Source: Palsa-883 sp963826975 | Lineage (GTDB): Bacteria > Pseudomonadota > Alphaproteobacteria > Acetobacterales > Acetobacteraceae | Assembly: GCA_963826975.1 (NCBI GenBank) | Contig: CAWGZJ010000008.1 | Location: forward strand, 1-64,000 | DNA: 64,000 nt | Direction of reading: 5' to 3' | Part shown: positions 42,835 to 51,589 of the stretch, piece by piece | Layout: every line of letters starts with the position of its first letter | How positions within the stretch are numbered: position 1 is the first letter of the stretch | The notes under the pieces: generated by a model | Databases searched by the model: none | What the model was told of the DNA's origin: nothing | The model's input: only the letters and a program-made list of their open reading frames with translations | Program-made: the position numbers and the translations under genes

Positions 42835-45800
42835 TCAGTCCACGGCGCGGCGGGGGGCCGCCGGCATTTCCGCCTCATATTCGGCCGGCGGCGCCTCCAG
42901 GTAGCGCGTGGTGGCGGCAAGATGGAGCACCAGCTCCCTGGGTCCGGCAAAATCAGCGGACATGCTGGCTGGCAGGAGTGCGTTGCCATCTGTCCATCGC
43001 AGCCTGTTGTCGGCCTCGAACGCGTGGAAACCCTCGGCCAGCACTGTGTCGTCCTCCATCCCGAACGCCTGAAACCTGGTCCCTTGGCGGACGACGATCC
43101 GCCGCAGGGCGACCCCGAGGCAGCGCGGGTCCCGCGCAAGACCCAGCTCCTGCGGTACCGTGGCGCGTGAGATGAGGCGCATGGCGGCCGGCGCACCGGG
43201 CAGATTGAAGACGTAGACATCGCCGGCGCGTGTTGCCGCATCCAGACGAATACCATCCACCAGCAAGTGAAGATCCGGATCATCCGTCAGTGGCACCGCG
43301 GGGCGTGGGCCACCGCGATCCAGCAATTGGCGCCAGACTTCATCAACGACCGGGCCGCCCGTCAGCACCGGCGCGCAGGGCGGCTTCGGCGGCAGATCCC
43401 AGCCGCCGTTGGTATTATGGAACAACCATCGGTTGCCGTCGTCACGATAGCTCTCGGCCGGGGCGCCGTTCGCCACCAGCACATCGTGGGTGTCCAATTC
43501 GATGTGATAGACGGATACCTCCTGCGCCCGGTCGTCCCACAGGATGGAGCGATGGTTGACCAGAAATTCCACCGGTATCAGCACATCGTCCAGAAACAGC
43601 GAATGCCCCTTCGTCAGGCGCAGGTCGGCGTGCGGCACGTTAGGGGCGAGCGCACCCTTGCACACGATTACCGGGGTCGCGGCGTTGCGCCGGCCTCGCG
43701 TGGCCAGCACGCGCCCCACGCCGATCCAGACGATTGGTCGCGCCTGGCCGCTCGCTGTCAGGATCATCTGCCCGACGCTCAATCGCTCCACAAGTTCTTC
43801 GCCGGATGGTGTCGCGATCAGCGTACCGGCCAGGAAGCACAGCACGCTGGTGGTGATGAACGTGCCGGTGCCCAGATCCGGGCTATGGGTGAAGCTGTTG
43901 GTGACGAATGGACCCGGCAGATCGAGCACTGCGACGGTCGTGCCGTTGTCCAGCACGTCCAGCGAGGTGCCGCTGTAATTGAACGCGGTCACCGTCGGCG
44001 TGTTCAGCAGGTCGATCGTGCGGCCGATGCCAAAATTGTCGATCGTTGCCTGCACCGAGATCGGCGCGCCCAGCGCGAACGTCTCCGCCGTTCCACTGGC
44101 GCTGAATAGCAGCGTCTGGAGGCTGTCCGCCCCTGCCAGCAATGTCGCCGCGCCACCGACGCCGATGGCAATGCGGCCGGTGGTTGCCCCATACGACACC
44201 ACCGCTTCATCCAACGTCAGCGTGTTGCCGCCCACCAGGACCGTGCCGGTGTTGAGCAGTGTACCGGTCTCGCTGATCGCCCCGCCGAACACCGTTACGG
44301 TGCCGGCGTTGTCCAGCGTGTCCAGCGTGCCCGGCGCGCTGAGTGTCCACGACGCGCCGGCGTCCACCGCGATCGTGCCGATCAGGCTGAACCCGAAGCC
44401 GCCGGGGTTGGCGCTGTCGGTGACCGTTCCGGCATCATCGCCAAGGGCGCTCAGGGTGCCCTGCGTGCCGCCCGCCAGCTCCAGCGTCGTCGTGCTGCCC
44501 GCAGGTTGGCCGCCGAGCACGTTGCCGACGAAAGCGCCGGCCGATTGCAGCACCAGCGTTTCGTCGCCTGCGCCGAACACCACCGCGTAGCCGCTTGCAC
44601 CGGCGGTGCTTTCGACCAGCCCGTCATTGGTCAGGGTCCCGGCCGCCAGCGACGCTCCGCTCTGAAAATCGACGCCTTCCCCCCCGATGATCGTCCCGTC
44701 GTTCTGCACGCTCGCGCCCGCGCCGGGAACGCCGCCGGAAATCCGCACCCCGTCGAAGCCGCCGGAGATCGTCGCCGTCGATCCGGCGGTCAGACCGTTG
44801 ATGACGGTGCCGCCCACGGTGAGATCGACACCCAATCCCGCCGTGTCCGAGGCCTCGATGCTGCCGAGATTGCTGACATAACCTGCCGCGCCCTCGACGA
44901 CGGCGCCCCACTGTTCCCCATCGATCGCCGCCGCGCCGCTCAGGTTCTCGATCGTGCCGCCGGCCGACAGGAAGGCGCCGATCACGTCGGGTGTCGCGCC
45001 GTTGGCCTGCACGGTGCCGTAGTTGAGCAGCGATCCGGCGCCTTCCAGCAGCACGCCCTCGAACGGCCCGCTGATCAGCGCCGCGGTGTCGGACGCCGCG
45101 CCGTTGGCCACCGTGCCGCCGTCCTGCAAGAAGACGCCGGCAGCGCCGCCGCCGGTGATGATGCCGAAATTGGCCACAGTGCCGATGCCGGCACCGATCC
45201 ACACGCCGTTGTCGGACGGCCCGCCATCGATCAGCGCCGTGGCATCGCCAAGCTGACCGTTCGTCACGTTGCCGGAACCAAGATACACGGCATCGGAGGC
45301 GACGCCGGTGATCGTGGCGTCGTTGTCGACGGTACCGGCGCCGGTGATCACCACGCCGTCCGCGGTGCCGGAAATCAGCGCGCCGGTGTCGCCGATCTGC
45401 CCGTTGTCGACGGTGCCGGCGCCGAGGAACACGCCGACGGTGTCGCTGCCACTGGCGATGATCGTGCCGCCGTTCTGCACCAGCCCGCCGGTCAGCAGCG
45501 CGACGCCGCCGGCGACGCCCGAGACCAGCGCCGTTGCCGGACCGTTCCAACCGTTCTGGACGGTGCCGGTGGCCAGCTCGATGGCGGCGAAGGTGCCGAT
45601 GAAGTCGTGATGCTGCCGTCGTTGATCGCGACGTCGCCGCCATCGCCGGTCGTGCCCATCACCGCGCCGGTGTAGACGCCCGGCGATGACGGTCCCGCCG
45701 ACGTTGGTCACCAGCCGGGTTGTCCAGCACGCCGTTGTCCAGCGTGATCGTGCCGGTGAAATTAAGATCGGTGATGACCGTGCCGGTCACCGTGAAGGCA

Positions 45801-46132
45801 TCGATGAAGAACGGGACCGACGCGTCCAGTGTCAGCGCTGGAGCCTGCGTCCAGGCTGAGCGTGTCGGCAGCGGCGAAGATTCCCGCGGTCAGCGCGATG
45901 GTGTAGCCGGTGTCCATCGCCGCGTCCGTGCCGCCGCTGCTGATCTCCTGCAGGACGGTGGCGAGGCTGCCGGCGTTGCCGACGGTGAAACTTGTGCTGG
46001 ACCATTAGATACTGGCTCCCCGCGGCGGCATGCGCCGCATGGCATCGATCGGACGGCGGCAGGCGGTCGGACGGCGGCAAACCAGCAGGCAATGACGGCG
46101 CGGCCGTTGGTGTCGTTGCTGATAGAGATCAT
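42835..46132 (-). CDS. Beta-rich repeat surface protein with C-terminal Hint domain, frameshifted N-terminus
   Basis: The gene codes for about 1100 residues. From 45,600 to 43,850 it shows Gly/Thr-rich repeats of 25-35 residues (AGTVDNGQIGDTGALISGTA, GSGNVTNGQLGDATALIDGG), typical of beta-helix surface proteins. Near 43,845 a Hint domain begins with VLCFLAGTLIATPSGEELV (N-terminal Cys) and includes ADLRLTKGHSLFLDDVLIPV and DTHDVLVANGAPAESY; Hint domains can cleave their own chain. About 180 residues follow. The ATG at 46132 overlaps the HlyD stop. Between 46,020 and 45,600 at least four frame breaks occur (near 45,836, 45,725, 45,685 and 45,605), with ISSGGTDAAMDTGYTIAL and TGTVITDLNFTGTITLDNG readable between them. 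It is a likely export and glycosylation substrate of this locus. Confidence 0.85.
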
Positions 46133-46965
46133 TGCGTCGCCCGCTTTTCCTCGGGCCATTCCACGGTGCAGCGGATGCCGGCGGGGATGGCGTGGTCGGG
46201 GTTGGGCAGAATCAGCCGGACCCCGAACGTATCGCTGGCCGCGTCGATCACCGGATCGACCACCTCTGCCTTCGCCGCATACGCACCACCGACCGGCGCA
46301 ACCGGGTGCACGGTCGCGGTAGAGCCAATCCTGATACTGCCATAGCGCTCCAGCGGCAGGACCAGCTCCACGTTGAGCGGATCGATCTGCGCGATCGTCA
46401 TGATGGAGGTCTGCTCATAGATGAATTCGCCGACCGACAGCTTCCGGTCGATCACCACCCCGTCGACCGGACTGCGTATCTGCTTCAGTGCCAGCGTACG
46501 TTCGCTGCGCTCCGCGGTCAGTGCTGCCAGCCGCTGGTCCATCTGCGCCTGCTGCACGCGCAGCTCACCCTCGCGGACCTTGGTTTGCAACTCGTCGAGC
46601 GAGTTCATGTTGGCGATCTTTTTATCGACCAGGAACTTCTTCCGCTCGGTTTCCCGCATGCTCAGCGCCATGTCGGCCTGCTCGACCTTGATCGCGCTAT
46701 CGTTGGATGCGCGCATCCGGTCGAGCGCCAAGGTTGCCTGCTCCACGCTCGATTCGAGCTGGGCGACCACCTGGCCCTGCTTCACCGTCTCGCCGCGGTC
46801 GACCAGGATCGCCGAGAGCAGGCCGCTCACCGCGCTGCCGAGCTGCACGGTGACATGCGGTTTGATGATGCAGGTGCCGGCGGTGGCGTCGCTCGTCATG
46901 GCGCCCTGAGCGCGCGCGGGGGCGGTGGCCAGCAGGGGGACAAGTGGGAGGAGTGCGCGGAGCAT
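46129..46965 (-). CDS. HlyD-type periplasmic adaptor with signal peptide
   Basis: The 278-residue protein begins with a Sec signal peptide (MLRALLPLVPLLATAPARAQ) and has the membrane-fusion layout. A split lipoyl-like hairpin is seen in VSGLLSAILVDRGETVKQGQ and IRSPVDGVVIDRKLSVGEFI, a long coiled coil lies between (ALDRMRASNDSAIKVEQADM, VREGELRVQQAQMDQRLAAL), and a beta-barrel follows (VELVLPLERYGSIRIGSTAT). It lacks a transmembrane anchor and so is periplasmic. The start at 46965 gives the signal peptide; the frame is open further back through a palindromic repeat. Its stop overlaps the start of the Hint protein. Confidence 0.9.
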   Translation of the reverse strand: MLRALLPLVPLLATAPARAQGAMTSDATAGTCIIKPHVTVQLGSAVSGLLSAILVDRGETVKQGQVVAQLESSVEQATLALDRMRASNDSAIKVEQADMALSMRETERKKFLVDKKIANMNSLDELQTKVREGELRVQQAQMDQRLAALTAERSERTLALKQIRSPVDGVVIDRKLSVGEFIYEQTSIMTIAQIDPLNVELVLPLERYGSIRIGSTATVHPVAPVGGAYAAKAEVVDPVIDAASDTFGVRLILPNPDHAIPAGIRCTVEWPEEKRATQ

Positions 46966-46972
46966 CCACGTA

Positions 46973-47121
46973 CACCTCTCCCGCCGCTTGCGGGCTTGGG
47001 CCGCGAAGAGTGGACCAAGGTCGGCGAGCGAAGCGAGACGGGTGAGGGCGGTGCACGCGGCACGACCCTCACCCGCGTCGCAAGCGCTCCGCGACCTCTC
47101 CCGCGAAGAGCGGGAGAGGTG
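46973..47121. repeat. REP-like palindromic element between SecA-like and HlyD genes
   Basis: The outer arms CACCTCTCCCGC and GCGGGAGAGGTG enclose inner GGGTGAGGG / CCCTCACCC arms. It fills most of the 189-base gap. A related element lies at 51,445. Confidence 0.8.
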
Positions 47122-47154
47122 TAGTTGCGTCACGTACCCAATCACCGCGCGCAT

Positions 47155-49272
47155 CTAGTCGGGCCGTCCCGCAAACGACAGCGAGCCTTGTAAGCGGGCT
47201 TCGAAGCGCATCAGCTCGCGCCGCACGGCCCGATGCCGTCGTTCGGCTCGGCGCTGCATCAATGAAAACAGCACGCAGGCCACCCTACGGTGGGCACGTG
47301 CCGCTGCCAGCAGCAGCAGACCAACGACGTTGGATCGCAACGGATCCATCAATGCATCCTCCAGCGACAGCACCTGCATGAACGAGCCAGGGTCGCCCTG
47401 CCGTGCGCCGCGGCCGGCGAGCTGACGGTCGATCCGCGCCGCGTCGTGCCGCTCGCTCAGGATCACCGCGAGGCCGCCGCGGTCGGACACGCCTGGCGCC
47501 AGCCTGATGTCGGTACCGCGGCCCGCCATGTTGGTGGCGATGGTGACGCGACTGGCATCGCCCGCGCGGGCGATGATCGCAGCTTCCGCCGCGTCCTGCG
47601 CCGCGTTCAGCAGGCTGTGCGCGACGCCATGACCGCGCAACAGACCGCTCGCCAGTTCCGATGCGGTGACCGACCGCGTGCCGATCAGCACCGGCCGGCC
47701 GGACGCCGACAGCGCCACCGCACGCTCGGCGATGGTGCGCCATTTGGCCGCAGCGGTCGGTACGATCATCGTTGACTCAATCCGGCGGCGGCACGGGTGG
47801 TGCGTCGGGATGCGCTCGACACCGACGTCGTAGACTGCCCGCAGCTCGCGCGTGACCTCCGCCAGGGTGCCGCTCATGCCGCAGAGGTGGCGGTAGCGGG
47901 TGAAGAAGCGCTGGTAGGTGATGCGCGCCACCGAGCCGCGCTGGCCGGTCGGCTTGCAACCCTCCTTCGTTTCGATCATCTGGTGCAGGCCATCGTTCCA
48001 GAAGCGGTCCGGCATTACCCGGCCGGTGTATTCATCGATGATACACACATGGCCGTCGCGTACCAGGTAATGCACGTCGCGCTCGAACAGCAGGCGTGCG
48101 GTCAGCGCCTTCACCACCAGCTCCGAGCGCACCACCGTGCTGCCCCAATGGCTGCCGAGCGTGGCCGAAAGCGTCTCCACACGAGCCCGCCCGGCCGGCG
48201 TCAGGTCGATCCGGCGTTCGCTGCGATCGATGCGAAAATCCGCGCCCTCGATCAATTCCGCCACCAGACCGAGCGCCTCGGCGCAGGCACGATCCTCGGC
48301 CCCGGCACTCAATGTTTCGCTGATGATAAGCGGCGTGCGCGCCTCATCGATCAGCACGCTGTCGGCCTCGTCGATGATCGCGAAGTCCAGGCCGCGCAGC
48401 ACCAGCGCGTCTTCATGTGACCGGCGCCCGTCCAGCCGGGCGACGCGGCCATGCAACGCGGTTGGCGTGGCGCGCCGGCGCATCTGGTCGCGCAGGTAGT
48501 CGAACACCAGTTCCTTGTTGCTGGCATAGACGATATCACAGGCATAGGCCGCGCGCCGCTGCGCCGGGGTTTGCCCGTGCACGACCAGGCCCGCTGTCAG
48601 TCCCAGCGCCCGGTACAGCGGTGCAAGCAGCGCGTGGTCGCGTTCGGCGAGATAGTCGTTGACCGTCACGACATGCACCATGCGACCTGCCAGCGCCGCC
48701 GTCGCCGCGGTGAGTGACGCCGCCAATGTCTTGCCTTCGCCGGTCGCAAGCTCTGTCATCCGGCCGCGCAGCATCGACCAGGCCGCCATGAGCTGGACTT
48801 CATACGGCGTCAGGCCGAGTTGTCGTGTGGCGACCGCACGGATCAACGCGAAGGCGCGGGCGGCGAGGGTTGGCGTGATCCCGGACCTCAGCCGGGCGCG
48901 CAGCGCGGTCGCTGCTGCTTCCGGCGCTTCGGCCCACGTTGTTGCTTCCTGCGTGTGTGTCGCGGCGAGCCTTGCCACGCGCACCGCTCCCAGGCGGAGC
49001 AGGGCTTGCGGCGGCCGCGGCAACCGCGCGGCGGTGGCCCGCAGGTATTCCTCTACCAGGCCCGGCGGGCGCGTGTGACGCTCCGGATATGGGATTGCCC
49101 GCGCGAGAACAACATTCTCCCCCTCCCCTTGAGGGAGGGGGTTGGGGGGAGGGGTAGCGGCGGTTGACGCACCAAGGCCAGGTGCGCCCCGACCCCTCCC
49201 CCCAACCCCCTCCCTCAAGGGGAGGGGGAGTAGTGGTGAGTTCCTGGCCACGCCACGCTCGCCCGCGCTCAT
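47155..49272 (-). CDS. SecA-like ATPase, short form, with a repeat-derived N-terminal insert
   Basis: The 705-residue protein keeps the SecA motor. Walker A is ELATGEGKTLAASL (residues 177-182), then VNDYLAERDHALLAPLYRAL, YASNKELVFDYLRDQM and the DEAD box AIIDEADSVLIDEARTPLII (301-304). A small preprotein-binding region with IIDEYTGRVMPDRFWNDGLH, FFTRYRHLCGMSGTLAE, ATNMAGRGTDIRLAPGV (584-589) and ARQGDPGSFMQVLSLED follow. It ends about 65 residues later, so the helical wing/scaffold and zinc C-terminus of the ~900-residue housekeeping SecA are missing. Residues 12-53 are encoded by a palindromic repeat. The ATG overlaps the M50 gene stop. It is probably a dedicated motor for exporting this locus's large proteins. 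Confidence 0.9.
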   Translation of the reverse strand: MSAGERGVARNSPLLPLPLREGVGGRGRGAPGLGASTAATPPPNPLPQGEGENVVLARAIPYPERHTRPPGLVEEYLRATAARLPRPPQALLRLGAVRVARLAATHTQEATTWAEAPEAAATALRARLRSGITPTLAARAFALIRAVATRQLGLTPYEVQLMAAWSMLRGRMTELATGEGKTLAASLTAATAALAGRMVHVVTVNDYLAERDHALLAPLYRALGLTAGLVVHGQTPAQRRAAYACDIVYASNKELVFDYLRDQMRRRATPTALHGRVARLDGRRSHEDALVLRGLDFAIIDEADSVLIDEARTPLIISETLSAGAEDRACAEALGLVAELIEGADFRIDRSERRIDLTPAGRARVETLSATLGSHWGSTVVRSELVVKALTARLLFERDVHYLVRDGHVCIIDEYTGRVMPDRFWNDGLHQMIETKEGCKPTGQRGSVARITYQRFFTRYRHLCGMSGTLAEVTRELRAVYDVGVERIPTHHPCRRRIESTMIVPTAAAKWRTIAERAVALSASGRPVLIGTRSVTASELASGLLRGHGVAHSLLNAAQDAAEAAIIARAGDASRVTIATNMAGRGTDIRLAPGVSDRGGLAVILSERHDAARIDRQLAGRGARQGDPGSFMQVLSLEDALMDPLRSNVVGLLLLAAARAHRRVACVLFSLMQRRAERRHRAVRRELMRFEARLQGSLSFAGRPD
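49114..49233. repeat. Long palindromic repeat inside the SecA-like coding region
   Basis: The arms ATTCTCCCCCTCCCCTTGAG.. and ..CTCAAGGGGAGGGGGAG match the copy at 41,921. The element is about 120 bases, a multiple of three, and reads in frame as PLPLREGVGGRG...PPPNPLPQGEGE. Confidence 0.9.
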
Positions 49273-51426
49273 AGATCGAACCGTCGCAGGAACAGTTGCC
49301 GCACACTCCGCGAAATGCGCCACGCCAACGTCCGGTCGCCGTGCTGGAAGCGCACATACACCCGTTCGCCGATGCGGTGTTCCAGCGCGCCCTGTGGCAG
49401 CTTCACGTCCACCTCGAACACCACCTCCAGCGCGCGCAGGTGCTGATCGTCCGCCGGATCCACCGCGATGGGCCCACCGCCGACGGTGGCCAGCGCCACG
49501 CTCGGCAATTGCCGCGTCGCGGTCGGCATCTCGCGCGACACCTGATCGACATGGATGACGCGCATCGGTCGGCTGGCGAAGCGCAGATCGATGCCGAGCG
49601 TGTCCTCGCGCACCAGCTCGATCTCGGACTGCGGCACGATGACCCGTACGCTGACCGCGCGCGTCGTCGAGCACGTAGCCGATCAGCTCGCCACGCCGAA
49701 AGAATTTGCCGTCAAGGTCTTGCGGCTTGGCGACCAGCACACGCCCAGCCGTCGGCGCCGCCACGTCCAGCGCCGCCTGGCGCCCGCGCGCATCGTCGAG
49801 CTGCGACTGGAAATACACGATCTGTTGACGCAACATCTGCGCCTGCACGCGATCGGATTGTTCCGCTGCCGTGTAGCGCAGCGCGACCTCGTGCAACTGC
49901 GCGTCCAGCAGCCGCACCCGCGCGTCCAGCACCGTGTCGCTCAGCCGCGCGACCGGCGCACCGGCCGCCAGCGTCGCGCCGAGGGGGGCTAGCAGGTCAG
50001 TCAGCCGTCCCTCGGTGCCGGTGCGCAAATCGGACCCCGATGGCGGCCACACCACCCCCTGCGTTACCGTCCCGTACGGCAGCTTCACGGCGAACAGCAG
50101 CAGAGCGACGGCCACGGCCGCGGCGCCGCTCACGGTCGCCGCGCGCAGCCGGTGCTCGCGCAGCGCCGGGCCGAACGCGACGTGCCAGGCGCCGCGCGCC
50201 AGCGGATAGACGATGCCCGACGCGATGGTCCACGCCGCCAGTACCGCGCCGACCCCGTGCAACTGCGCAGCCACGAACAGCGCGATCGTCAGCATCACCC
50301 AAAGCCGGTAGGCGTAGGAGGCTGCGCCGTAGAACGCGAACCACGCCACCTCGCCACGCGCTTGCACCGGCGAGGTCTGGCCACGCACTCCGAAGGCGTA
50401 ACGGTTCACCAGGTAGCCATAGAACCGCGTCGCGCGCACCCCCAGGTTGGGAATCTCGATCAGGTCCGACAGGATGAAATAGGCGTCGAACCGCAGCAGC
50501 GGGTTGCCGTTGAACAGCAGTGTGGAAACGCCGGCGATCAGCAGGCAGTTGAACGCCGCCGCCCGCCCCAGTCCCGGCTCGGCATTCACCCACACCATCA
50601 TTGCGATGCCGGCGCAGAACAGCTCGGTCAACATCCCGGCCGCGCCCACCAGCGCGCGCCGCCATTTGTTGGTGAACGCGCCGGCGCCGCTGACATCGAC
50701 ATACGGCACCGGCATCACCACCAGCGTCATGATGCCTGCTTCATGCACCGACGCGCCGAAGATCTTCGCGCAATAGCAATGACCCAGCTCGTGCAGCAGC
50801 TTGAGCACCGGGAACGTCACCGCCAGGATCAGGATATTGTCGCGCGCCAGCACGTGGTCGGCGAGATCGTGCGTCAGCGCGCTCCAGTGCAGCACCGCCA
50901 GTCCGGCGCCCCAGCCAACCACGCCAAGCCACAGCAGCAGGCCCCACAGCGAGAACAGCGGCCGCACCAGGCCAACCGTTGCGTCGAGGAAGCGGTCCGG
51001 ATCACACAGCGGGATGCGCAGATAGAGCGGATTGGCCAGCCGCCGCCACAGCTTGCCCGAGGTCAGGCGCCGCGCCCGCGCGGAAAGCTCGGCAAAATCA
51101 GGTAGCCGCTCGGTCGCCAGCAGGTTGGCGCCGTCAAGCTGCGCCAGCAGGTGGATCATCTCGTCCTGCGTCGGCCGCTCCTCACCGAGTTCGCCGAGTG
51201 CGGTCCAGATCTCGTCGAGCGTGTGGGTGCCGTCCATCAGCCCGATCGCCTGGCGCGCCGCCGGCGCGAAGCGATGCACGCTGTTCTCGACCAGGTCTTC
51301 CAGCACGAACCAGCGGTCGCCGCGGAAATGCTGGCGGGTGATGCGGACGTGGTCACGCAGCCGCGGCCGCACGGCGGCGACGCGGAACCAATTGGCGCTG
51401 AGGAGGGGTTTGCCCGCGGTGCTCAT
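49269..51426 (-). CDS. M50 site-2-type metalloprotease with PqqD-like N-terminus and HlyD-like C-terminus, one frameshift
   Basis: The reconstructed protein has about 718 residues. Residues 15-110 resemble a PqqD-like peptide-binding winged helix (RFAPAARQAIGLMDGTHTLD, EIWTALGEL). Six or more membrane helices follow, with the zinc motif FPVLKLLHELGHCYCAKIFG (HELGH at 212-216) and NGNPLLRFDAYFILSDLIEI as the second metal site. From about residue 440 a HlyD-like hairpin and barrel extend into the periplasm (TEGRLTDLLAPLGATLAAGA, APTAGRVLVAKPQDLDGKFF). Near 49,658 the frame slips in a GCGCGC run; the other frame gives PQSEIELVREDTLGIDLRFA and ends RRFDL, its stop overlapping the SecA-like ATG. 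It is probably an inner-membrane processing or export component. Confidence 0.87.
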
Positions 51427-51444
51427 GGGTCGGGGATCAAATTA

Positions 51445-51575
51445 ACCTCTCCCTTTGGGAGAGGTCGGGGCGCGTCAGCGCTCCGGGTGAGGGTGGTGCC
51501 GCACGGAGATAATCCCCGTTTTGCGGCGCCACCCTCACCCGCCGCTGCGCGGCGATCTCTCCCGGAGGGAGAGGT
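51445..51575. repeat. REP-like palindromic element between GAF-HlyD and M50 genes
   Basis: The arms ACCTCTCCCTTTGGGAGAGGT (itself a hairpin) and CTCTCCCGGAGGGAGAGGT flank GGGTGAGGGTGG / CCACCCTCACCC arms. It resembles the element at 46,973. Confidence 0.8.
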
Positions 51576-51589
51576 GACGTGCCACATCC

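Noticed and set aside
42835..46132. Type I secretion (RTX) adhesin
   Set aside because: No GGxGxDxxx calcium repeats and no ABC transporter are present; the C-terminus is a Hint domain.
46132..47124. Long + strand frame of 330 codons opposite the HlyD gene
   Set aside because: It has no domain, and its composition mirrors the antisense of the signal-peptide-bearing HlyD protein.
47155..49272. Housekeeping SecA
   Set aside because: The C-terminal third is absent and the gene is embedded in an export/surface-protein operon.
47155..51426. M50-SecA fusion of 1423 residues
   Set aside because: The middle of that frame is nonsense. After correcting the shift near 49,658 the M50 gene ends at 49,269, overlapping the SecA-like start.
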